A stretch of DNA of 64,000 nucleotides from NCBI GenBank assembly GCA_948567375.1, contig OX419759.1:44493493-44557492 (forward strand). The letters run 5' to 3'. This DNA comes from Lunularia cruciata (Eukaryota; Streptophyta; Marchantiopsida; Lunulariales; Lunulariaceae). The position numbers and the translations under genes were made by a program. The notes under the pieces were generated by a model that was not told where the DNA came from, searched no databases, and saw only the letters and a program-made list of their open reading frames with translations. Each line of letters begins with the position of its first letter. Positions within the stretch are counted from its first letter, which is position 1. Of this stretch, positions 54,926-64,000 are shown piece by piece.

Positions 54926-54975
54926 TCTCTTTTCTTTCAATTCAAGAGATCTCTCTTGAATTGAAAGAAAAGAGA
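54926..54975. repeat. Perfect 24-bp palindrome with 2-base centre
   Basis: Arms 54926-54949 and 54952-54975 are exact reverse complements around TC. It lies at the boundary between the minus-strand remnant and the plus-strand gag. Confidence 0.97.
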
Positions 54976-54994
54976 AAGATAATGAGGGGCTAAG

Positions 54995-55980
54995 ATGGAG
55001 AAACTCCCGGTTTTCTTTGGCAATGATGGAGAAGAGGTGGAAGCCTTTGTGAGAGATTTCAAGAGAGCTTGCATAGAAAACAATGAGAGGAAGAAGAATG
55101 AGTGGGCCTCATTATTACAAAATTTCTTTGAGGATGTAGCACTTACATGGTATGAGTTAGAATACCAAAAGAGAGAGAAGAGAGATGGGCAAGAAGAGTC
55201 TTGGGAAAGTTTGACTTGAGCACTCATTGAGAACTTTTTTCCAACTGAGAATTATGAGAGGTTGATGAGTGAGGTAATCTTCTTCAAGCAAGGAAATGGA
55301 GAGAAAGTGAAAGACTATGTGGAAAGAATGGACAAGTTAGAGCCCAAATTTTGCATAGTGTTGAGGAAGGGTGGAGATGATGTGGAGATGACTATAATTG
55401 GTATAGGAGCTATGCTCATAAAGAATTTTGGGGGGGGGGGGCTGAGACCACAAATTAGAAGCAAGGTGAGATATGAGAAACCTTTTTCCAAGGTTGAAGT
55501 TATCAAGATCACAATTCATATGGAGGAGAGTTTGGAAGGAGATGAGAGTGATTTGGTGGTGAAGGACGTTATGCATGCTCCTCAAGGTTATAAGTATGAT
55601 GGAACTTCTGATACTTTTGTGGTAAGGGTTGCACCACAAGTAGTAGTTGCTCCAATTCTTGCACCTCTACCAAAAGATCCATTTCAAACCATACTTGCAG
55701 ATCTTAAGATCAATGTAGTGCAACTATGGGAGAAGAGATAGGTGGATCAAAATGCGGGGAGAGAGCCTAGGAGTTATAGAAATTATCCATATATAGTAGG
55801 TCAACCAACCAAAAATTTCAATAAGAGAAATTTTTTTGGTTGTGGAGGAAGAGGTCACATCCAAAGGAATTGCCCAAATTCTACTTACCATGGAAGAAGG
55901 GGTTATGAAGGAGCCAATAAAGAGAAAGAGAGAGGGAGTGAAACCCAAGTGGCTTCTAAACAAATAAAGAGAAGGAGATA
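54995..55980 (+). pseudogene. gag of the non-chromodomain gypsy element
   Basis: Frame 54995-55219 starts MEKLPVFFGNDGEEVEAFVR and includes DVALTWYELEYQ and ESWESL, a retrotransposon gag pattern. After one stop it continues ALIENFFPTENYERL and through 55741. After another stop it reaches a zinc knuckle FFGCGGRGHIQRNC, whose first Cys is Phe. A 12-G run (55430-55441) lies in the middle, encoding Gly residues. Apart from two stops and the lost Cys it is fairly well preserved. Confidence 0.87.
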
Positions 55981-55992
55981 GCATCCATAGAT

Positions 55993-57080
55993 GTGGTTGA
56001 GAGCAAGTATGAGGAAGGAGAGTGCTCAAACTTCAAAGGTCTTCATTTGGATCTTTTGGCACAAGAAAAGAAGAGAGCTTGTTTTGTAGAGGATGTGCAC
56101 TCTTCTCAAGGATTTACTCCTAGCCAAGATACTCCTACTAGGAGCACTTGCACAAGCACTTTAACACCATCAACAATAAAGACTCCAAAGAAGAATTTGG
56201 GGATGGAGGATTTCTTGATATCAAAGCAACAATGAAACTACAATGCCTTGGAGGATGTTGGTAGTCACAAGGCTAACATCATAGTGAGCCAACTAATCGC
56301 TTTAAATTCTAATTTGAGAAAGGAACTTAGAGGTGGTTTGAGTTCTACAAGGAGCAAGAGGAAGAAAAAAGCAAAAACTCCAATATCAAGAGGGGTGGTG
56401 GGTGCTAAGCCAACACCATAAGAGGCTTGTGAATATGTCTCCAAAATTGATGTGAGAATGAATGGTCACATCAAGGATGCACTTGTTGATGGAGGATCTG
56501 GAGTGAATGCCATGTTAGAAAGATTGACGAAGAAGATAGGTATGATACCCTCTAGACCTTCAACATTTGCAGTGAGCATGGCAAACAAGCAACAAATTTG
56601 ACCAATAGGGGTGATGGATAAGGTGGTAGTTTCAATTATGGGAGTTCAAAATCTCATGACTTTCTAAGTCTTGAAGGATTCAAGCTATGAGTTACTTCTT
56701 GGAGGCCTATGGTTGAGAGTAGCATGCACAATTGATTGATGACACAAAGATTACTTGAGGATTGGGTCATCAAACCATAGAGTCATAGCTCTTATGACTA
56801 ACACCACCAACACTTCACATTCAGATACACCATCTTCTGATTATTGGGAATCAGATTCTGTAAGAGCTTTGGGTGTGGACACAAGCATGGAGGAGGAGAC
56901 TTCCATGGAGGAGGGTGAATCTGAATCTGATTCAAATATTTATTCCTTGTGTGCTATGGATTTTGTATTTAAGTCAGAGGTTTTGAAGGACCCAGATAAA
57001 TTACCATTGACACTTGAGGAGATAGGAGGAGGTTATCTACCCTCAAGTATAGCCCAAATGTTACCAAGGAGGAGGTGAGA
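55993..57080 (+). pseudogene. Protease region of the non-chromodomain gypsy element
   Basis: A spacer (55993-56235) is followed near 56460-56520 by NGHIKDALVDGGSGVNAML, with a D-G-G-S loop where D-[ST]-G is expected. ELLLGGLWLR follows near 56690, the usual [IL]LGRPWL position. An acidic Ser-rich stretch (MEEETSMEEGESESDS, 56890-56940) precedes RT. Confidence 0.75.
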
Positions 57081-57179
57081 TTTGAGGAGATTTTTTGCAA
57101 GTTCATCCATGTATTTGCTTTCAACTTCAAGGATTTGAAGGAAGTCACCTTGAAGGAGCACAAGATAGAGGTGTAGTCA

Positions 57180-58483
57180 CATGCAAGACCAGTCTACCAA
57201 AAGCAACATTGCATTAGCTCCCAATAGCTTTGGTTATGAAGGAGGAGATCAATAAGCTCAAGGAGGCTGAATTTATCTTTGAGATGGAAAATTCAAATTG
57301 GGTATCTCCAATTATCATTGTGAAGAAAAAATGATAAGCTTTGGGTATGTGTGGATTACAATAAGCTAAATGTTGCTACCAAGAAGGACTCCTATCCATT
57401 ACTATTCACTGATTATCTTGGAGGAGGTTGCACTTATGAGAAGTACAGTTTTGGAGATGGTTATAGTGGATATAATCAAATCAAGATTGCACCAGAGCAT
57501 CAAAAACTCACAACATTTACCACACCTTGTAGAGCTAACACTTTCAAAGGCATGCCTTTTGGGCTTTGCAATGCTCCAGCCATATTGTAACGGTTCATGA
57601 ATAAGGTATTTGAACTTTTCATTGTGAAATTTGTGAGAGGCTTCATTGATAACTTTTGTGTCTATGGGAACAAGAAGGAGTACTTTGAGCACCTGATCAA
57701 GGTCTTGCAATAGTTGGATGAAACAAATACATCACCAACCCAAAGAAGTGCATTCTTGGATGTGAAGAAGGTATAATTTTGAGGCACATCATCTCCAAGG
57801 ATGGAATAACAATTGATTGTGAGAAGGTGAAGAGAATCTTAAACCTTCCATTCCCTTCAAGCTTGAGAAAGTTAAACCAATTCTTGGGGATGGTTGGGTA
57901 CTATAGGAGGTTCATCTTCTCATTTTCCAACAAGGCTTATGCATTAACCATATACACAAAGAAGGGTGTAGATTACATGGTGATTTTGGAAGAGAAGGAG
58001 GCTCTCAAAGCTTTTGAAGAGCTCAAGTAATCCCTTGTTGTAACTCCAACTCTTGCTAAGCTTGATTGGAATAAGCCTTTCATCCTTTTCATTGATACTT
58101 CTAATATAGCTATAGGGTGCACTCTTAGTCAATTAGACCAAGATGGGCATGATCATCCAATAGCTTATGCTAGTTGGCAGATGGTTTTAGCAAAGAAGAA
58201 TTACTTTGTTACATAGAGAGACAGGTTGGCAATGATCTTTGGCCTTGAGAAGTTTAGACATTACTTGATTGGAGAGAAAGCCACCATTATCATGGATCAC
58301 AAGGCTTTGAATTACATTTTCAACAAGCCTAATGTGGAAGGGAGACTAGTAAGATGGATGATACTCTTGTCTAAAAATGACAACACCATTGAGGATAGGC
58401 TAGAGAAGAGACATGCAAATGTAGATTTGTTATGTAGGGCCTATGATCATGATGGAGATGAGCCAATGGATAATTCCTTCTGA
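57180..58483 (+). pseudogene. RT and RNase H of the non-chromodomain gypsy element
   Basis: RT: VCVDYNKLN-like start near 57345, KDSYPLLFTDYL, GYSGYNQIKIAPEHQKLTTF, MPFGLCNAPAIL and RGFIDNFCVYG (57640), where the catalytic FxDD reads F-I-D-N. RNase H: FLGMVGYYRRFI (57880), LFIDTSNIAIGCTL (58085) and DHKALNYIFNKPNVEGRLVR (58300). Stops and shifts at 57588, 57712 and 58028 among others. Confidence 0.9.
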
Positions 58484-58489
58484 GATGAG

Positions 58490-59800
58490 GAACTTGTGAC
58501 AATCTTGATCACTCAAGCAGTTCCAATGGAGAACAAGGAGATTGTGGATTTTGTTACAAGAGGTAACTATCCAAAAGGGATGCATGCTAGGGAGAGGAAG
58601 GCCCTTGCAGTAAGATCTTACACAATGGGGAGGATATTCTTTTTACCAAGGAGCATATAGTCTACTTTGATGAGCAGGGGGTAAGGAAGAGTCTATCTTA
58701 CTCATAAAAGATTTTCATGAAGGTTTAGTGTGTAGAGGATACTTTGCAAGAAAGGTAACTATTTTCAAGATTCTAGATAAGGTTACCATTGGAGAGGGAT
58801 TTTCAAGGATTTTCTTGATTATAGTAAAACTTATCATGTTTGTTAAGCTTTTGCTAGAAAGTCTACTTCCACTCCACCACTTAGATCAATTCCATTGCTA
58901 AGACCTTTTGAGAAGTGGAGAATTGACTTTGTAGGTCCTCTCAATAGAACCCCAAGGGACAATCAATACATTGTGGTAGTTATTAATTACCTTACCAAGT
59001 GAGTTGAGGCTAGACTATTGACAGTAAGAATAAAAATGAAGTTCGTATATTCTTTATGAACACATCATCATTAGGTTTGGATGCCCTTCGGAGTTGGTTT
59101 CTGATAGAGGAGAGTTTACAAGAAGCATCATCATAGCCATGCTACAACACATAGAGTAACTACATCCTATAAGTCAAATTCCAATGGCTTGGCAAAGAGA
59201 AACAATCAAACCTTGTGCATGATATTTGCCAAAGATGCAAAAATAGAGGGAGCTAAACATCATTGAGACAAGAAGATTCATGCAGTTTTATGGGAGTATA
59301 GGACAACCATGAAGACTTCCACCAGATATTCTCCATTTCAATTGGTATATGGTATAGAGTCTACCTTACCTATTCACTTTGATCTTCCTATCTTCCAAAG
59401 CATTCATAGGAGATTGAAGAAAGCACAAGGAGGTGATGCAGAGAAGTCAAGGAAGGATCAACTTATGGAATTGGAAGAGGCAACACCAATTGCTATGGTT
59501 TGAGTAAAGCAAGTCTAAAGGAAAAAAAAGGAGAACTATGATAAGAGGTAAGGCAAAAAAAAAGGTGGTGCCTTTCAAAGAAGGTGATTGGGTAATGTTA
59601 TTTGATTCCATTCAATTCAAGAGAGTGCAAAATAAACTTTTGCCTAGTTCTTTGGACCTTTCATAGTGGAGAAGGTGTGGGGCAATTACACTTATGATCT
59701 CAAGGAGTTGTGAAGAAGACACTTTGATAGGATTAACCATGATAAGTTGAAGATGTATCATAGAAGGGAGAGAGATCTTCACTTTGAGGACAAAGTGAAA
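58490..59800 (+). pseudogene. Integrase of the non-chromodomain gypsy element
   Basis: The core begins RPFEKWRIDFVGPLNRTPRD (58900, first catalytic Asp) and continues VVVINYLTK. A damaged middle part (near 59080, SDRGEF-like) holds the second Asp. Then NGLAKRNNQTL (59185) and STRYSPFQLVYGIESTLPI (59309-59380). Beyond this a diverged C-terminus ends about 59760. No chromodomain follows. Confidence 0.87.
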
Positions 59801-59817
59801 ATTAGTCCGAGGGTAAA

Positions 59818-60501
59818 TGTAACATCCATTTTTGTATGTATGTGCTATTTAGTTTGGTATTATAAGTACTTTAAAGATATTAATTATATAGAGATAATTA
59901 TGGTTCTACATTTATCATGATTACCTTAATTTAGCCATAGCTAAAATACAGATAACCTTACTTTAGAGGAAGTGAAAATGATGAGCACCACTATTTAGAT
60001 TTCTAATGTATTAACCCGGTATTATTCCTAGGTGTTTGGCTTTGAGGAAACAATTAAGAACTCTTGGACCCACAAGCCTTTTTGTTTTGGATTGTTTTAT
60101 AGTCCAAGCATAACTTATGTGGAGGAATCTTTCACTTAGTAGTTGTGCTAAGATAAGATCACATGCTTAGCAGAATACGCCCATGTAGATGGATATTCCT
60201 CTATACTATTTGACTTTACTTGACTTTTAGCCTAGTAATTTGAGTTACTATAGGAATTAATAACTGGTGGTGTGGAACTATTTCATAAGTATATAAACAA
60301 AGAGTGAGAAGGTACTTATCATCCTTTTATTTGTAATTGTCTTTCTCTCACTGAGTTCTCTAGTGAGTAATGTCTTGATTCTTGGAGTGTTAACCTTGGA
60401 GGAGTATGATGGAGTTGGGGTTCTTTGTCTTCTTAGTCTATGGTGTGCTACCATAATAACCATCAAAGGTTCATCTTGAGTGAGAGACAGGCTGGCTCAT
60501 A
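59818..60501 (+). repeat. 3' LTR of the 50.8-60.5 kb gypsy element
   Basis: It begins TGTAACATCC after a degenerate purine tract (CCGAGGGTAAA) and ends near CTCATA. A TATATAAA box lies near 60289. It differs from the 5' LTR by many substitutions and small indels. Confidence 0.93.
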
Positions 60502-62079
60502 AGACAATGAAGAGTTACAGGTGGAGCAAGTTCAAGATTATACATCAAAGCAAGTAAGAGAAGTAGTAAAAAAGCTAAGAGTGATGTTGAAAATAGAAGC
60601 CAAAGTGAAAGTAGAAGAAGTACAATTGCACAAACTAAAGTTGATAGTGTAGGAGACAAGAAAGAGAAAGGTGAAAGATATGGATATGAAAAAATTTCTG
60701 ATTTGCATAAGAGATCAAGTAGATAGGAAGATGATAGAAGTAGGAGATAATGTTTGTCTCAGACTAAATTTGGTTAGATCTAAGTAAGAGCAAATTTGGA
60801 GCAGAATGAAAGTAGGAACCCAATGCAAAGTAAGAGAAGTATGAGTGCAACCGTCTTTGGGAGAGTTACCTTAGCAATTAGGACTAAGTGGGCTGGATGA
60901 TAAGAAGGCAGATAGGATGCCCATGACTCTGATTGTAAAAAAATTGTGAGAGAAATAGAAGATAAAGAAGTTGATAGAGCCCAAGTACAAGGTACAAAGG
61001 AAGTTACATTAAGGGTAGAAAAAGAAGAGGTAGACATTGGATTGAATTCATAACTGATTCATAATCGATTTAGGATTTGAATCCACAAATATGAAGAGCG
61101 TGTTGCCATTTTGGATCTTGAGATTGTTAGGAAACGGTATATTTGTTAGTAATTTTCAAAGTGCTTTGCCTATTTAAAGGAGGAATTTGCAATATTGTGT
61201 TGTTCAATATTTACATTTTTAAAGTTGAGTAAAGCAAAGTGATGTAGCTCAGTGCTTGTCATTTCAACTTAATTTTCAGTTTCAATCCTATGTGTGTGTT
61301 TATGAATGTATGGAGAATTTTGAAGTGCAAATCTGGGTGTTGGATGCTAGATTCCACATTTTTTATTTCATTTTTTGTGTTTGATCTTGAGTGAATAGCA
61401 ATCAAAGCAATGCCTTGATAGATCTGAGAGGAATTATAGTGTTGGTAGTATTTTACATTGGCAAGTGCAATATGGAGTTGATGTGGAGCAACTTTTAATC
61501 AAGGAAGTTGTGCCTTCAATGGAAGTGTGGAACACAATTTTGAGGCAAAGTAGTTTTGTAGTGAATTAGTCTTCTTTGTGAAAACTAAATCATCACAATC
61601 AAAGTTTGTTTGGATAGAATTTAAAGTATTGTGATTATGAATGTTGTTGGGTTTTGATGAGACCATGAATCAATGCTTTGTTACTCTCTTTTGGGTGTGG
61701 TTTCTACCTAATAAATTAAAGAAACAACCAAGAAGAGCTATTTTGTTACTATTTACTTCATATTTGACCATTTTTTATTCTTATCTCTATAGGTATGAAC
61801 TTTACTTACTGATTACGCAAAAGTGATATTTGTTGGGTTGTCATAGTAGCTCAAGTACACCATGCTCACCTGAATGGACCCCAAGTAGACCACTCTCACT
61901 AGTAGCCACAAGCTATGTCGTAAGTATACCCTACCTACTTGGTCCATATGGACCATATGTACATGTATACGATTGGCCACATGGATTATAGTCTGGTATG
62001 GTATGGACCATCACTACATGTATACAATTGGCCACATGTATATGATTGGCTACATCTTGCCCACTTGATCCATATGAAC
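60502..62079. other. Unassigned region with a short basic ORF
   Basis: The plus strand from about 60511 to 60723 is open and encodes a Lys/Ser/Arg-rich peptide (ASKRSSKKAKSD, VDSVGDKKEKGERYG). The rest is AT-rich with scattered stops. Imperfect repeats containing ACATGTATAC and ATTGGCCACATG occur at 61960-62060. No family is recognised. Confidence 0.4.
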
Positions 62080-62154
62080 CATCACTTGGACACTTGTGAG
62101 CTCCATGCCTGAATCATGTTGATAAGCACAGAGTTCACAAGTGTCCAAGTGATG
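62080..62154. repeat. Inverted repeat, 24-bp arms with one mismatch
   Basis: Arms 62080-62103 and 62131-62154 (CATCACTTGGACACTTGTGA and its complement) flank a 27-base loop. It could be a small foldback or a template-switch scar. Confidence 0.93.
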
Positions 62155-62811
62155 ATACTTATCAAGCACATCTTATGTTGCTCTACCAAGCCAAGGTTCA
62201 CAATCCATGTCAAACAATTCAAGTCCATAGCCTGAACTAACACTTTATGCCTAGATGCCTTGGATACTCTTGTAAATAATACCAATACAAAAATCCATCA
62301 CCCGCTCCTTCTCATCAGCATTGGGCTCCACTAGCTACTATAACTATGAGTCCCAAACAAGTTCAACATGGGAGCTTGGGAAACTAATAAGTATGGGTAA
62401 AGTTGCTTTGGGCTATCCAAAAAGGTTCACCACTACCATAGGTAACCTATCAGCCACTACCACCATCTGAGATTGGCACCCAACATCCAAAATGTCATTA
62501 TTAGTGAAATGATCTTGTTGTTGAATCCCATCATAAGCACACTATATAACCTCTCTAGGTAAGAAGTTAGTCCACCAAAGACAAAGACAATAAGCAATGA
62601 TCCCACTCTGGCTGCATCCAACAACATGGCAAGTCCTATCCAAGAATGGACCCTTGCCACCACTTGAGTACAAGAATCATCTATCAAAGGGATGTTCTCC
62701 AAAATCTAGGCTAGAGAAATGTACTTATGAACTTGAAGATGCTATAGTATACATAACATCTCCCAAAACACACAAAAATAAGATCTTGGAGACCTTGGAC
62801 CTTGATATAGA
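62155..62811. other. No recognisable gene
   Basis: Short open stretches occur on both strands (for example 62457-62702 minus). No motif is known to me. Confidence 0.4.
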
Positions 62812-64000
62812 TGGAGAATGGCTCAATTTTTCCATGAGCTTCAAGGTGGAGTTGTGGGGTCCACTTGTCAAAAAGTGAAGAATCTAAATGACAAAATTGC
62901 AAGAGATCGGGTTCTAAGAGGGCAAGTCAGGAGTTTTTGACCATCAAAGGAGTTTTTGGAGGTCATTGAAGGAAAAAATACCACTATGGGAGAGAGGACC
63001 TGACAAGCTATCATGTAGAGACTTAAATCAAGTGATTTGAGTCTATTTTGTGGGAGATATTATCAACTGAAGCAAGATAGAATTCATACCCAAGAGCACA
63101 AGATAGATAATTTGGAGAGCTTGGTAAGACATTTTCATGTTGTATTAAAAGTTTTGGATAGTACACAATAGGAATTTCATTGCTAAGCTCAAGAAATATT
63201 AGGGTTTGAATAATCTCAAATCAGACCTGGTCAATTGAAGTTGTAACTTTGGAATGTGAGGTGTTGGAGATGCTGATCAGGTTTGAAATGTTGGCCACTC
63301 TTGAAATTGTGGCTAGAATCACCTTATGAAATTTCCAGTATTGTTGATGGTGAGGTTTTGTATTTCTTCAAAAAACTTTCATGTGAGTTTTCCAAGTAGA
63401 CAACTTAGGGTCTTGGATCAAGCATATTTGGGTCTGTAAAGCTCACAAGTTAGCCCAACTTAGGAATTGATTCATATCTAGGGTTTAGGTTGGCTAAGAG
63501 TCCTTTAATTCACAAATATTTAGATAAAGGCACAATAAGCTATTGTGAAAAGTTTGGTCAACTTCAGGTCCATGGAGAGTGAGATTTGATGCAACAAACT
63601 CTACTAAAAATATTATTGTAACCTCAGTAGAGTATTTCTATCTTCTATCATTATTGAGTGTCAATTCTCCTATTTGTGTATCTATGATTTTAGGTTATAG
63701 GAGTGTTTTTGACTATTAAATGCACCTCTAATCTGGAAAATTGGGGAAAGTTACCCAAAACTAGGAGCAAAATTTAAAGTAGGAATTTTGAAATTAGGGT
63801 GAAATAACATAAAGGAGCCAAGTTTGAGAGGTTATCAAGGGAGCTATAGTAATCAAATTATGGTTTATTTCATACCATTAGAAAGCTTATTTTACAGGCT
63901 TTCCATTTAAATTCTAAAACATTAGAATCCTAATTAAAAATAAAAAATTATTCCCATCAACAAGACATAAGATTACTCCACTTGGAGTACAAATTGGTTG
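62812..64000 (-). repeat. Right arm of the long inverted repeat (runs off the window)
   Basis: It is the reverse complement of 46985-48258 along its whole visible length, from CTCAATTTTTCCATGAGC at the inner edge to GGAGTACAAATTGGTTG at the window end. Its outer limit is outside the window. Confidence 0.9.

Larger units (their letters stand above)
50805..60501 (+). mobile_element. Non-chromodomain Ty3/gypsy element with both LTRs, carrying an inverted gypsy remnant
   Basis: LTRs of about 680 bases flank the element in the same orientation. Plus-strand gag, protease, RT, RNase H and integrase lie at 54995-59500. Between the 5' LTR and gag sits a separate minus-strand gypsy remnant (about 51560-54925). 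RT motifs (GYSGYNQIKIAPEHQ, MPFGLCNAPAIL, FIDNFCVYG) resemble the Tat/Athila branch, and I see no chromodomain. It is heavily mutated. Confidence 0.85.

Overview
This window looks like repeat-dense nuclear DNA of a land plant. It is AT-rich, full of decayed plant-type LTR retrotransposons primed by initiator tRNA-Met, and has only one intact recognisable gene, a polyphenol oxidase (PPO) on the minus strand at 21823-23610. The PPO starts with a secretory signal peptide instead of a plastid transit peptide and has no introns. Both traits, with a neighbouring plant-type CASP (Golgi golgin) pseudogene that keeps its introns, suggest a bryophyte or other early-diverging land plant. The species assignment is inference and I hold it loosely.

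Left part (1-16 kb). A degenerate segment carrying an unrecognised conserved domain (750-1220) is followed by a Ty1/copia pol remnant (1378-3059), a broken PPO fragment (3588-3870), a Ty3/gypsy chromovirus copy (copy 1, 5936-11407, plus strand), a gag-protease remnant of another retroelement (11554-14050), and an 876-bp tandem duplication (14565-16254) in which an AT microsatellite has expanded in only one unit.

Genic island (16.9-24 kb). This holds a cluster of short hairpin repeats, a perfect 32-bp foldback, the CASP pseudogene and the PPO gene, all with few transposons.

Retrotransposon block (25.5-47 kb). Five copies of one chromovirus family can be resolved in the window: copy 1 to the left, and four here. 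Copy 2 (minus, 25486-31088) lies head to head with copy 3 (plus, 31089-46970). Copy 3 was interrupted twice, by copy 4 (minus, 32918-38058) in its protease and by copy 5 (minus, 41429-46465) in its chromodomain. Each insertion has a 5-bp target-site duplication with one mismatch. The LTRs are built from modules rich in GAAnnTTC, some of them perfect four-unit heat-shock elements, upstream of a TATAAATA box. The family also carries a 20-residue tandem repeat between protease and reverse transcriptase whose copy number ranges from 3 to 8. Several copies contain small inverted-duplication scars.

Right part (47-64 kb). A long inverted repeat (46985-48258 against 62812-64000, running off the window) encloses an unrecognised minus-strand region with a coiled coil and the same domain as at 0.8 kb. 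It also encloses a non-chromodomain gypsy element with both LTRs (50805-60501), with a second gypsy remnant in opposite orientation lying between its 5' LTR and gag, and a stretch without a recognisable gene.

Functionally the PPO would oxidise o-diphenols in the secretory pathway. Everything else recognisable is transposon-derived or broken.
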